Shown one piece after another: positions 13,145 through 26,030 of a stretch of 64,000 nt of DNA. The stretch lies in the NCBI GenBank assembly GCA_021613375.1, contig CM038716.1, positions 11,061,167 to 11,125,166 on the forward strand. Reading direction: 5' to 3'. Positions within the stretch are counted from its first letter, which is position 1; each line of letters opens with the position of its first letter. A model generated the notes under the pieces. That model was not told the DNA's origin and searched no databases. It worked only from the letters and a program-made list of their open reading frames with translations. Position numbers and translations under genes: made by a program. This DNA comes from Megaleporinus macrocephalus. Its lineage: Eukaryota > Chordata > Actinopteri > Characiformes > Anostomidae.

Positions 13145-13686
13145 AAACACATCTGTTCCAGAACGTTTCGTTACTCATAGCAGATACTGTACATTTCCAG
13201 GTTGTTCCTCGAATCAGTCCATGTTCTCCGGCTTCTTCGGCTGTTTTTTCCAAGTAAAAAATAAACCTCTGAACTGGGAACTTCCTGTAATGGATCCAGT
13301 TTGAACTGAATGTCTATAAACAGGAACACCAAACAAAGAAATCGGTGTTTTAATGAATAACAGCAGCAGTGAAAGCCCACATATTACCTTCTCCTGGTTT
13401 CTAGACCTTCACCAATGCTCAGTCTCTAAACTGCTGTCAGAACAGCGTTTGGGTTGTGGACGATTCTCAGCCAACCCTGGTCAACAGTAGCCCTGTGGTC
13501 AGAATCTGACCAGTGATGAATGGGTTGTGGGGGAATTGTGCAGCAAACAAAGGGGGCTCCAGTCTGTATTTACATTAGTAGACCTACAAGGTCTTATACA
13601 ATTCAACCTATATAGAGGACCGGGACTGTTCACAGTGGTGGTCAATGGAACCAGACGTCCAAAACCTCTAAAAGCTATTACAGTAA

Positions 13687-13738
<52 letters not shown>

Positions 13739-14040
13739 TGTCTACGTGCTGAGGCAATATAGTCCCCCAAAGAAAATGTATTATTATTTTCAACAGATTT
13801 TACCATTAACAACATTTAGACAAACTCAGAAGATACGTGTAGGTTCACTGGTGGGTTTCATAGTAAATACAATGTCTAGATTTGTGTTGTAGACATGGAG
13901 ACCCCTGGTTTCCATCACCACCACCACTGTAAACACCATCTGAACCGTTTCACACTACTCTAAATCTTTCTGTATACACCTCAGACACTCTGTAATGTAG
14001 AAATGTTGAAACGTCTGTGCTTCAGGAACATGTCCACTCC
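13145..14040. other. Spacer with AT microsatellite
   Basis: There is no supportable gene. An (AT)n run (13692-13736) sits in a segment (about 13600-13880) that looks like a dispersed repeat ('aatggaacca' and similar). The open frame 13527-13892 reads through the AT run and has no domain. Confidence 0.5.
13692..13736. repeat. (AT)n microsatellite
   Basis: About 22 AT dinucleotides after a short GT start. Confidence 0.95.
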
Positions 14041-14390
14041 TACTACCTTGTTGGTCCACCTTGTAGATCTGCTGCTGCACAGTTTGTGTTCCTCTAGTCC
14101 TTCATCAGTGGTCACAGGACTCCACCCACAGGACAGTCTGGATAGTTTTGGTAGTGGACGATTCTCAGTCCAGCAGTGACACTGATGTGCTGAGAATGAC
14201 CCACCTCCCTATTAGTACCTGCTCCGTGGGGGTCCTGAGCATTGAAGATCAGGTTGACAAAGTATGCAGAGGAACAGATGGACTACAGTCTGTAAGTGTA
14301 GAACTACAAAGTGCTTCTATACAGTCATTGGAGCTGATGGGGGTAATTTCTTACAGGTCCTTCAGGGAGGACTTCTGAGATTTCTCTGAA
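14040..14390 (+). repeat. Dispersed fold-back repeat, copy 1
   Basis: Carries GCTGAGAATGACCCACCTCC, 'gtgggggtcctgagcatt' and GGACTACAGTCTGTAAGTGT. The same ordered phrases recur at 46010-46230, 55612-55890 and 62285-62720 (the last inverted). No protein coding was seen. This is an abundant non-autonomous element type in some fishes; I cannot name its superfamily. Confidence 0.65.
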
Positions 14391-14399
14391 ACTGAAACT

Positions 14400-14755
14400 C
14401 CAAACTGTTCTTAGTAATCAGATTTCTCTGAATGTTACTCCCCCAGACCAGGACCCTAATCACAATCTCAGCAGTTTCATAGTAGTGTGTGAGTATTTAC
14501 AGGCAGAGCTTTCTTTGCATTGCAATCTAAGGACCAGTAGGCTGGGGACAGCGGACCTTGTTATGTAAACAACACTTTCCAAAGCAGCCGTCCCTCCAGC
14601 TTCTAATAATACTTCCTTCAATTGTGGGTTTAAACACATGTTGCTTGGGTTAGAATGGTCATTGTTCCTCAAACCTCGAATCAAGATGGACCTTTTAAGC
14701 GTTCTAGATCTTTTTTTTTTGCTAAATATTTTCAAAATAATGTCTTATTAAGGAT
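14400..14755. other. Unique spacer
   Basis: Nothing recognisable. A minus-strand 91-codon frame here (14460-14735) has no domain or splice context. Confidence 0.45.
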
Positions 14756-14990
14756 TCTTCAATAAAAAGAAACCACCCCACAGGGATGTCTCCAGGTTGA
14801 TTGTGATTGTTTTGTAAATTCTCTTTACTGTACACACTTCATGGAGTTCCTAGACCTGCAAGCAAAAGTGTCCACATGTAAACTATTCTTATTTGCTACC
14901 TAGCGGCTATTGGCCTACACAGAATGACCTGCTAAACTTTCAGCTCTTTTTTAGTTAAATGAATAGTAGTGAACCAGTAGTCTTCCCAAT
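14755..14990 (+). repeat. Compound-locus leader, copy 1
   Basis: A unique-sequence segment with 'gattgttttgtaaattctct' and 'ctattggcctacacagaa'. Homologous segments precede the later arrays at about 17545-17870, 21885-22190 and 26260-26560. The leader is followed directly by the 72-bp minisatellite. Confidence 0.8.
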
Positions 14991-17545
14991 CCCACTCCTA
15001 CCAATAAACCAGCCCCGTGTCCCCATACCCTTAACAGTGAACCAGTCTAGTCTTCCCAATCCCACTCCTACCAATAAACCAGCCCAGTGTCCCCATACCC
15101 TTAACAGTGAACCAGCCTAGTCTCCCCAATCCTATACTCCTACCAATAAACCAGCCCAGTGTCCCCATAACCCTTAACAGTGAACCAGTAGTCTTCCAAT
15201 CCCACTCCTACCAATAAACCAGCCCCGTGTCCCCATACCCTTAACAGTAAACCAGCCTAGTCTCCCCAATCCTATACTCCTACCAATAAACCAGCCCAGT
15301 GTCCCCATACCCTTAACAGTGAACCAGCCTAGTCTCCCCAATCCTATACTCCTACCAATAAACCAGCCCAGTGTCCCCATACCCTTAACAGTGAACCAGT
15401 AGTCTTCCCAATCCCACTCCTACCAATAAACCAGCCCCGTGTCCCCATACCCTTAACAGTAAACCAGCCTAGTCTCCCCAATCCTATACTCCTACCAATA
15501 AACCAGCCCAGTGTCCCCATACCCTTAACAGTGAACCAGCCTAGTCTCCCCAATCCCATACTCCTACCAATAAACCAGCCCAGTGTCCCCATACCCTTAA
15601 CAGTGAACCAGTAGTCTTCCCAATCCCACTCCTACCAATAAACCAGCCCCGTGTCCCCATACCCTTAACAGTAAACCAGCCTAGTCTCCCCAATCCCACT
15701 CCTACCAATAAACCAGCCCAGTGTCCCCATACCCTTAACAGTAAACCAGCCTAGTCTCCCCAATCCTATACTCCTACCAATAAACCAGCCCAGTGTCCCC
15801 ATACCCTTAACAGTAAACCAGCCTAGTCTCCCCAATCCCATACTCCTACCAATAAACCAGCCCAGTGTCCCCATACCCTTAACAGTGAACCAGCCCTGTC
15901 TCCCCAATCCTATACTCCTACCAATAAACCAGCCCAGTGTCCCCATACCCTTAACAGTAAACCAGCCTAGTCTCCCCAATCCCATACTCCTACCAATAAA
16001 CCAGCCCAGTGTCCCCATACCCTTAACAGTAAACCAGCCTAGTCTCCCCAATCCCATACTCCTACCAATAAACCAGCCCCGTGTCCCCATACCCTTAACA
16101 GTGAACCAGCCCTGTCTCCCCAATCCTATACTCCTACCAATAAACCAGCCCCATGTCCCCATACCCTTAACAGTAAACCAGCCTAGTCTCCCCAATCCCA
16201 TACTCTTACCAATAAACCAGCTCAGTGTCCCTATACCCTTAACAGTGAACCAGCCCTGTCTCCCCAATCCTATACTCCTACCAATAAACCAGCCCCATGT
16301 CCCCATACCCTTAACAGTAAACCAGCCTAGTCTCCCCCAATCCCATACTCTTACCAATAAACCAGCTCAGTGTCCCCATACCCTTAACAGTGAACCAGCC
16401 TAGTCTCCCCAATCCCATACTCTTACTAATAAACCAGCCCCGTGTCCCCATACCCTTAACAGTAAACCAGCCTAGTCTCCCCAATCCCATACTCCTACCA
16501 ATAAACCAGCCCCGTGTCCCCATACCCTTAACAGTAAACCAGCCCTGTCTCCCCCAATCCTATACTCCTACCAATAAACCAGCCCCATGTCCCCATACCC
16601 TTAACAGTAAACCAGCCTAGTCTCCCCCAATCCCATACTCTTACCAATAAACCAGCTCAGTGTCCCTATACCCTTAACAGTGAACCAGCCCTGTCTCCCC
16701 AATCCTATACTCCTACCAATAAACCAGCCCCATGTCCCCATACCCTTAACAGTAAACCAGCCTAGTCTCCCCAATCCCATACTCTTACCAATAAACCAGC
16801 TCAGTGTCCCCATACCCTTAACAGTGAACCAGCCTAGTCTCCCCAATCCCATACTCTTACTAATAAACCAGCCCCGTGTCCCCATACCCTTAACAGTGAA
16901 CCAGCCCTGTCTCCCCAATCCCATACTCTTACTAATAAACCAGCCCCGTGTCCCCATACCCTTAACAGTGAACCAGCCCTGTCTCCCCAATCCCATACTC
17001 TTACTAATAAACCAGCCCCGTGTCCCTATACCCTTAACAGTAAACCAGCCTAGTCTCCCCAATCCTATACTCTTACCAATAAACCAGCCCCATGTCCCCA
17101 TACCCTTAACAGTAAACCAGCCTAGTCTCCCCAATCCCATACTCTTACTAATAAACCAGCCCCGTGTCCCCATACCCTTAACAGTGAACCAGCCCTGTCT
17201 CCCCAATCCCATACTCTTACTAATAAACCAGCCCCGTGTCCCCATACCCTTAACAGTGAACCAGCCCTGTCTCCCCAATCCCATACTCTTACTAATAAAC
17301 CAGCCCCGTGTCCCCATACCCTTAACAGTGAACCAGCCCTGTCTCCCCAATCCCATACTCTTACTAATAAACCAGCCCCGTGTCCCTATACCCTTAACAG
17401 TAAACCAGCCTAGTCTCCCCAATCCTATACTCCTACCAATAAACCAGCCCCGTGTCCCCATACCCTTAACAGTGAACCGGCCCTGTATCCCCATATCCCT
17501 ACCAATGAACAAGTCCTGTATCCACATACCCTTACCAATGAACCC
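14990..17545. repeat. 72-bp (39+33) minisatellite
   Basis: The unit is two related halves: about 39 bp (CCAGCCTAGTCTCCCCAATC then 'ccatactcctaccaataaa') and about 33 bp (CCAGCCCCGTGTCCCCATAC then 'ccttaacagtgaa'). Because both halves are multiples of three and lack stops, long frames open on both strands (for example 299 codons plus, 334 codons minus). These are repeat artefacts with low-complexity products and no initiation or splice context. Confidence 0.95.
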
Positions 17546-17870
17546 GTGCATGCATGACACATATTGCTCAATACTATAAAGAACTACCATTTCACATAAA
17601 TTCATACCAGAGCTTTATCCAATGAACTTGAGAATTTTGTTAAAAAAATATACAAAACACACACACATACACAAACACACACACTCACACACACATATGC
17701 CACAGGGAGTTCTCCATGTTGATGGTGATTGTTTTGTAAATTCTCTTTACGGTACACCCTTCATGAAGTTCATAGCTCCTCAAGCAACAATCTACACATG
17801 TAAACCACTCTTATTTACTATATGGCGGCTATTGGCCTATGAACGTTCAACTCTTGTTGAGTGAATATCA
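17545..17870 (+). repeat. Compound-locus leader, copy 2
   Basis: Homologous to the segments at 14755, 21885 and 26260. It shares 'aatactataaagaactacca', a short CA-rich run, 'ccacagggagttctccatgt', 'gattgttttgtaaattctct' and 'ggcggctattggccta'. It runs into the second minisatellite. Confidence 0.85.
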
Positions 17871-20400
17871 GTGAACCAGCCCAGTCTCTCTATCTCCATA
17901 CCCCTACCAGTGAACCAGACCAGTTTCTCCATCTCCATACCCCTACCAGTGAACCAGACCAGTTTCTCCATCTCCATACCCCTACCAGTGAACCAGACCA
18001 GTTTCTCCATCTCCATACCCCTACCAGTGAACCAGACCAGTTTCTCCATCTCCATACCCCTACCAGTGAACCAGCCCAGTTTCTCCATCTCCATACCCCT
18101 ACCAGTGAACCAGCCCTGCATCCCTATATCCTTACCCATCACCAACCCAATCTCCCCAAATCCAGTGAACCATGCCTGTCTCCTTATTCCCACACCTCTA
18201 GCAATAAACTAGCATTTCTTCCCCATACCCCTAGAAGTGAACCGACCCTGTGTCCCCATCGCAATATACCTACCAGCAAGCTACCCCTGTTACCCCATTC
18301 TCTCACCTCTACCAATAAAGTAGCCCTGTCTCCATATACCCCCAACCAATGAACCTGGCCAGTCCCCCATTCCCACACCCCTACCAATAAAGTAGCCCTG
18401 TCTCCCCATACTGCAACAAGTGAACCAACCTCTCTCCCCATGGCAGATACCTCTACCAGCCAACGACCCCTTGTCACCCCATTCCCACACCCCTAACAAT
18501 AAAGTAGCCCTATCTCTCTATACACCACCAATGAACCAGCCCTCTCTCCCCATTCTAATAACCCAACCAGTAAACCGCCCCCTTCTCACCATACACATAC
18601 CCTTACCAATGAATCAGCCCCATCTCCACATACACATACCCTTACCAATGAATCAGCCCCATCTCCACATCCACATACCCCACACCAGTGAACCAGCCCT
18701 GTCTTTCCAACCACATACCCCTACCAATGAATCAGCCCCATCTCCACATCCACATACCCTTACCAATGAATCAGCCCCATCTCCACATCCACATACCCCA
18801 CACCAGTGAATCAGCCCCGTCTCCACATCCACATACCCCTACCAATGAATCAGCCCCATCTCCACATCCACATACCCTTACCAATGAATCAGCCCCATCT
18901 CCACATCCACATACCCCACACCAGTGAACCAGCCCTGTCTTTCCAACCACATACCCCTATCAATGAATCAGCCCCATCTCCACATACACATACCCTTACC
19001 AATGAATCAGCCCCATCTCCACATCCACATACCCCTACCAATGAATCAGCCACATCCACATACCCCCACCAACGAATCAGCCCCATCTCCACATCCAGAT
19101 ACCCCTACCAGTGAATCAGCCCCGTCTCCACATCCACATACCCCTACCAACGAATCAGCCCCATCTCCACATCCACATACCCCACACCAGTAAACCAGCC
19201 CTGTCTTTCCAACCACATACCCCTATCAATGAATCAGCCCCATCTCCACATCCACATACCCCTACCAACGAATCAGCCCCATCTCCACATCCAGATACCC
19301 CTACCAGTGAATCAGCCCCGTCTCCACATCCACATACCCCTACCAATGAATCAGCCCCATCTCCACATCCACATACCCCTACCAATGAATCAGCCCCATC
19401 TCCACATCCACATACCCCACACCAGTGAACCAGCCCTGTCTTTCCAACCACATACCCCTACCAATGAATCAGCCCCATCTCCACATCCACATACCCCTAC
19501 CAACGAATCAGCCCCATCTCCACATCCAGATACCCCTACCAGTGAATCAGCCCCGTCTCCACATCCACATACCCCTACCAATGAATCAGCCCCATCTCCA
19601 CATCCACATACCCCTACCAACGAATCAGCCCCATCTCCACATCCAGATACCCCTACCAGTGAATCAGCCCCGTCTCCACATCCACATACCCCTACCAATG
19701 AATCAGCCCCATCTCCACATCCACATACCCCTACCAACGAATCAGCCCCATCTCCACATCCAGATACCCCTACCAGTGAATCAGCCCCGTCTCCACATCC
19801 ACATACCCCTACCAATGAATCAGCCCCATCTCCACATCCACATACCCCTACCAATGAATCAGCCACATCCACATACCCCTCCCAACGAATCAGCCCCATC
19901 TCCACATCCACATACCCCTACCAACGAATCAGCCCCATCTCCACATCCACATACCCCTACCAACGAATCAGCCCCATCTCCACATCCACATACCCCTACC
20001 AACGAATCAGCCCCATCTCCACATCCACATACCCCTACCAACGAATCAGCCCCATCTCCACATCCACATACCCCCTACCAACGAATCAGCCCCATCTCCA
20101 CATCCACATACCCCTACCAACGAATCAGCCCCATCTCCACATCCACATACCCCTACCAACGAATCAGCCCCATCTCCACATCCAGATACCCCTACCAGTG
20201 AATCAGCCCCGTCTCCACATCCACATACCCCTACCAACGAATCAGCCCCATCTCCACATCCACATACCCCTACCAACGAATCAGCCCCATCTCCACATCC
20301 ACATACCCCTACCAACGAATCAGCCCTATCTCCACATCCACATACCCCTACCAACGAATCAGCCCCGTCTCCACATCAACATCCTCATATACCCGCCAAG
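17870..20400. repeat. 39-bp minisatellite
   Basis: It begins with clean 39-bp units (CCAGACCAGTTTCTCCATCT then 'ccatacccctaccagtgaa'). It passes through a degraded zone (18130-18600), then a long homogeneous section (TCAGCCCCATCTCCACATCC then 'acatacccctaccaatgaa'). Inside the homogeneous section a variant with 'cagataccc' recurs every 117 bp (three units) between about 19527 and 19765. The unit is divisible by three, which explains the 438-codon plus-strand frame and its shadows. Confidence 0.95.
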
Positions 20401-20567
20401 TAAGCAGCACTTTCACCCCATTCCCATACCCCAACCAGTATTCCAGCCCTGCCCCACAGGGCAGGTCATACTGACCCCCACTCCTCTTATTACTCTAAGA
20501 GGCCTGTCAGTCACATTAACAGTTCACTTAAGTACCAGTGATTAGAACATACTGGAAAATAGTTTCA
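20400..20567 (+). repeat. Compound-locus trailer, copy 1
   Basis: The text 'aggcctgtcagtcacatta' after this array matches 'gtggcctatcagtcacaata' after the third array (26025-26060). The duplicated unit therefore has a common right flank as well as a common leader. Confidence 0.7.
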
Positions 20568-20575
20568 GCTATAGA

Positions 20576-21775
20576 CAGGGCGGGAGTGGGCCCCTTTTTC
20601 AGCCCGGGACTTTTATGCCCAAATCCGGGCCACTTTTTCCATGGAGGTAGAATTTTAAAATGCATTTTTATTGGGTATAAGTTCAAGTGTTTGTTGGTAA
20701 GTTAACAGAAAACACTTCACTTCAAATTTAAATCAGATAAAGATTTAAAAGATGAAAAATGTGAAAAAGATGAAAATGTATGTGCATAAGCAATAAATTG
20801 AAATTAAAATAATTTAAAATTAAAATTTCATTTTTCTTCCCAACAGAGAGGAGCTCTATTACTAGATTTACACTAAACTCTTAAATAGCTTCACTACATG
20901 CATGTTTAGTAGCTACTTACAGCATCAACAGCCTCCTAAGCAGTGCACTGGCTTCTCAACTTTATTAATAACTGTGTCTATAGACATGAGAATTTCCTTC
21001 TCTGTACATTAACATTAACACAATTTAACATATATCACGTCTCTGTGTTATATTTTACATTACAGATAACTATCTTAGTTATTATACAGATATAAATAAC
21101 TCTGTTAGACTATCCTCTACCTGTCCCTTCAGTAAACATGGACTTCTCGGGATCATCAGTAGTGTTGGAAGGGGTTTGCTGCTCCGAGGCTACAAAAACA
21201 TTTCATTAATGAGTTCAGCTATGAATATACTACACTTCTAAATTATATTTATTATTTTCAGATTGAAACTGGATATGTGTGATTAATGCTGTGTAGCCTA
21301 TTGGGCTCTACTAAATAAACTACGCTAAGCTGTCACTGACAATACAGACTTATTTCCATATCTCTGTTTACCGGCTGTAACTGGGGGTCCGTCCTCCAGA
21401 TGACTCGTGGGCCCAACAAACTTAAACATTTGGAAGGGGAGAATTCCCTCAGATGGTAGAACCCACCTTATCTACAGCGATGTAGGGGCTGTGCTGTCAG
21501 ATAAACCAGCCCTGTGTCCCCATACCCTTAACAGTAAACCAGCCTAGTCTCCCCAATCCCACTCCTACTAATAAACCAGCCCCGTGCCCCCACGGGGAGA
21601 TGAATGGAGAATGAATTGATATTTGAATGGAGAATGAATGGAAGAAGAAGATTAGATAAGTGATAGATAAGTGTCAAAATTATTTTTCCCATCCAACCAA
21701 CCCCAAACTCGAGACTGACATGAGCCGATCCATCAGAAATCCTCCCGAATCTCCCGAATAGCCACTCCGGGCCTG
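20576..21775. mobile_element. hAT-like non-autonomous transposon
   Basis: Terminal inverted repeats are CAGGGCGGGAGTGG at the left and the complement of CAGGCCCGGAGTGG at the right (12 of 14 identical). They are flanked by a perfect 8-bp duplication GCTATAGA (20568-20575 and 21776-21783). The 8-bp duplication and CAGGG-type ends are hAT hallmarks. The 1200-bp element shows no transposase frame. It inserted into the right flank of the 39-bp array locus and carries a fragment of the 72-bp minisatellite at 21503-21592. Confidence 0.85.
21503..21592. repeat. Minisatellite fragment inside the hAT element
   Basis: About 90 bp reads as one 72-bp unit plus a partial one of the 14990-17545 array (AAACCAGCCCTGTGTCCCCA ... 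CCAGCCTAGTCTCCCCAATC). It lies well inside the transposon ends, about 4 kb from the end of the parental array. Confidence 0.9.
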
Positions 21776-21784
21776 GCTATAGAC

Positions 21785-22195
21785 CCATGAACATCTAATA
21801 AAGGTGCATTTGTATCTTCACATTACAATGTGTACCTTCACTGGATCTTCAGTCTGCATTGTACCTTAACAGAACTTGTTGGTCATCTTATCTTCACTGC
21901 ACACATACTGCACAATACTGTAGAGAACTGCAGCCCCATGTTATTTAATACCAGAAGATCATCTAATAAATTTTGAAATTTTGTAATCAAAAGAAAAATG
22001 ACACAAAACACACACGCATGCCACGGGAATGTCTCCACGTTGATGGTGCTTGTTTTGTAAATTCTTCTTGCTGTGCATCCTTCAAAGCCCTGCAGGCAAC
22101 AGTCTCCACATGTAAACTATTCTTATTTACTACCTGCAGGCGATTGGCCCACACAGAACTGACCTCCTAAACTTATAGCTCTTTAAACCAGCCCA
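21785..22195 (+). repeat. Compound-locus leader, copy 3
   Basis: Shares 'tcttcactgcacacatactg', 'tgttatttaataccag', 'gattgttttgtaaattct'-like text, the CATGTAAACTATTCTTATTT phrase and 'gcgattggcccacacagaa' with the other leaders. It ends with one 'accagcccagtctccccatc' unit before the third array begins. Confidence 0.8.
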
Positions 22196-22264
22196 GTCTC
22201 CCCATCTCCACGGAAACAGCACCCTCTTTCACCTCCCACACCCTGATAATGAACTAGCCCTGCT

Positions 22265-25200
22265 TCCCCATACCCCTCTCACTTCTCTACATGTCTAATC
22301 CACAGTTATTCTCACTCCTTTATGTGTCTAATCCACAGTTATACTGACTCTCACTCCTCTATGTGTCTAATCCACAGTTATACTGACCATCACTCCTTTA
22401 TGTGTCTAATCCACAGTTATACTGACTCTCACTCCTCTATGTGTCTAATCCACAGTCATACTGACCATCACTCCTCTATGTGTCTAATCCACAGTTATAC
22501 AGACCCTCACTCTTCTATGTGTCTAATCCACAGTCATACTGACTCTCACTCCTCTATGTGTCTAATCCACAGTCATACTGACTCTCACTCCTCTATGTGT
22601 CTAATCCACAGTCATACTGACTCTCACTCCTCTATGTGTCTAATCCACAGTCATACTGACTCTCACTCCTCTATGTGTCTAATCCACAGTCATACTGACC
22701 CTCACTCCTCTATGTGTCTAATCCACAGTTATACAGACCCTCACTCCTCTATGTGTCTAATCCACAGTCATACTGACCATCACTCCTCTATGTGTCTAAT
22801 CCACAGTCATACTGACCATCACTGCTCTATGTGTCTAATCCACAGTTATACAGACCCTCACTCCTCTACGTGTCTAATCTTCAGTCATACTGACCCTCAC
22901 TCCTCTATGTGTCTAATCTTCAGTCATACTGACCCTCACTCCACTATGTGTCTAATCTTCAGTCATACTGACCCTCACTCCTCTATGTGTCTAATCCACA
23001 GTCATACTGACCATCACTGCTCTATGTGTCTAATCCACAGTTATACAGACCCTCACTCCTCTATGTGTCTAATCTTCAGTCATACTGACCCTCACTCCTC
23101 TATGTGTCTAATCTTCAGTCATACTGACCCTCACTCCACTATGTGTCTAATCTTCAGTCATACTGACCCTCACTCCTCTATGTGTCTAATCTTCAGTCAT
23201 ACTGACCCTCACTCCTCTATGTGTCTAATCCACAGTTATACAGACCCTCACTCCTCTATGTGTCTAATCCACAGTTATACAGACCCTCACTCCTCTACGT
23301 GTCTAATCTTCAGTCATACTGACCCTCACTCCTCTATGTGTCTAATCTTCAGTCATACTGACCCTCACTCCACTATGTGTCTAATCTTCAGTCATACTGA
23401 CCCTCACTCCTCTATGTGTCTAATCCACAGTCATACTGACCATCACTGCTCTATGTGTCTAATCCACAGTTATACTGACTCTCACTCCTCTATGTGTCTA
23501 ATCCACAATAGTACTGAACCTCACTCCTCTATGTGTCTAATCTTCAGTCGACTGACTCTCACTCCTCTATGTGTCTAATCTTCAGTCATACTGACCATCA
23601 CTCCTCTATGTGTCTAATCCACAGTTATACAGACCCTCACTCCTCTATGTGTCTAATCCACAGTTATACAGACCCTCACTCCTCTATGTGTCTAATCCAC
23701 AGTCATACTGACCCTCACTCCTCTATGTGTCTAATCCACAGTCATACTGACCCTCACTCCTCTATGTGTCTAATAAACGGTCATACTGACTCTCACTCCT
23801 CTATGTGTCTAATCCACAGTCATACTGACCCTCACTCCTCTATGTGTCTAATCCACAGTCATACTGACCCTCACTCCTCTATTTGTCTAATCTACAGTCA
23901 TACTGACTCTCACTCCTCTATGTGTCTAATCCACAATAGTACTGAACCTCACTCCTCTATGTGTCTAATCCACAGTCATACTGACTCTCACTTCTCTATG
24001 TGTCTAATCTTCAGTCATACTGACCCTCACTCCTCTATTTGTCTAATCTACAGTCATACTGATTCTCACTCCTCTATGTATCTAATCCACGGTCATACTG
24101 ACCATCACTCCTCTATGTGTCTAATCCACAGTTATACAGACCCTCACTCCTCTATGTGTCTAATCCACAGTTATACAGACCCTCACTCCTCTATGTGTCT
24201 AATCCACAGTCATACTGACCCTCACTCCTCTATGTGTCTAATCCACAGTCATACTGACCCTCACTCCTCTATGTGTCTAATAAACGGTCATACTGACTCT
24301 CACTCCTCTATGTGTCTAATCCACAGTCATACTGACCCTCACTCCTCTATGTGTCTAATCCACAGTCATACTGACCCTCACTCCTCTATTTGTCTAATCT
24401 ACAGTCATACTGACTCTCACTCCTCTATGTGTCTAATCCACAATAGTACTGAACCTCACTCCTCTATGTGTCTAATCCACAGTCATACTGACTCTCACTT
24501 CTCTATGTGTCTAATCTTCAGTCATACTGACCCTCACTCCTCTATTTGTCTAATCTACAGTCATACTGATTCTCACTCCTCTATGTATCTAATCCACGGT
24601 CACACTGACTCTCACTCCTCTATGTGTCTAATCCACAGTCATACTGACCCTCACTCCTCTATGTGTCTAATCCACAGTTATACAGACCCTCACTCCTCTA
24701 TGTGTCTAATCCACAGTCATACTGACCCTCACTCCTCTATGTGTCTAATCCACAGTTATACAGACCCTCACTCCTCTATGTGTCTAATCCACAGTCATAC
24801 TGACCATCACTTCTCTATGTGTCTAATCCACAATAGTACTGAACCTCACTCCTCTAGGTGTCTAATCTTCAGTCGACTGACTCTCACTCCTTTATGTGTC
24901 TAATCCACAGTCATACTAACCCTCACTCTTCTATTCGTCTAATCTTTAGTCGTACTGACCCTCACTCCTCTATGTGTCTAATCCACAGTCATACTGACTC
25001 TCACTCCTCTATGTGTCTAATCCACAGTCATACTGACCCTCACTCCTCTATGTGTCTAATCCACAGTCATACTGACCCTCACTCCTCTATGTGTCTAATC
25101 TACAGTCATACAGACCCTCACTCCTCTATGTGTCTAATCCACAGTCATACTGACCCTCACTCCTCTATGTGTCTAATCTTCAGTCATACTGACCCTCACT

Positions 25201-26030
25201 CATCTATGTGTCTAATCCACAGTCATACTAACCCTCACTCCTCTATGTGTCTAATCCACAGTCATACTAACCCTCACTCCTCTATGTGTCTAATCCACAG
25301 TCATACTGACCATCACTGCTCTATGTGTCTAATCTTCAGTCATACTGACCCTCACTCCTCTATGTGTCTAATCCACAGTCATACTAACCCTCACTCCTTT
25401 ATGTGTCTAATCCACAGTTATACAGACCCTCACTCCTCTATGTGTCTAATCCACAGTCATACTGACCATCACTTCTCTATGTGTCTAATCCACAATAGTA
25501 CTGAACCTCACTCCTCTAGGTGTCTAATCTTCAGTAGACTGACCATCACTCCTTTATGTGTCTAATCCACAGTCATACTAACCCTCACTCTTCTATTTGT
25601 CTAATCTTTAGTCGTACTGACCCTCACTCCTCTGTGTCTAATCCACAGTCATACTGACTCTCACTCATCTATGTGTCTAATCCACAGTCGTACTGACCCC
25701 TTATTTCTCTATGTGTCTAATCCACAGTCATACTGACCCTCACTCCTCTATGTGTCTAATCTTCAGTCATACTGACTCTCACTCATCTATGTGTCTAATC
25801 CACAGTCCTACTGACCCTCACTTCTCTATGTGTCTAATCTTCAGTCGTACTGACTCTCACTCCTCTATGTGTCTAATCCACAGCCATACTGACCCTCACT
25901 CCTGTATTTGTCTAATCTTCAGTTGTACTGACCCTCACTTCTCTATGTGTCTAATCTTCAGTCATACTGACTCTCACTCCTCTATGTGTCTAATCTTCAG
26001 TGGTACTGACCCTCACTCCTCTTATTAGAC
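22265..26030. repeat. 39-bp minisatellite with 507-bp higher-order duplication
   Basis: About 96 copies of a 39-bp unit (TCTATGTGTCTAATCCACAG then 'tcatactgaccctcactcc'). A rare variant 'taataaacgg' occurs at 23771 and 24278, exactly 507 bp (13 units) apart, and the surrounding units also match. The unit is 13 codons long, giving plus-strand frames of 418, 456 and 235 codons that repeat MCLIHSHTDPHSS. Frame breaks, absence of splice signals and total repetitiveness argue against translation. Confidence 0.96.

Noticed and set aside
13527..13892. 121-codon frame
   Set aside because: It passes through an (AT)n microsatellite and a dispersed repeat; no homology recognised.
15665..17605. Long frames on both strands (230, 299 and 334 codons)
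   Set aside because: The 39+33-bp unit is a multiple of three and has no stop in several frames. Overlapping open frames on both strands are a sign of repeat structure, not genes.
19229..20545. 438-codon frame rich in His/Pro
   Set aside because: Read-through of the 39-bp minisatellite. The only non-repeat part is a short tail in trailer sequence.
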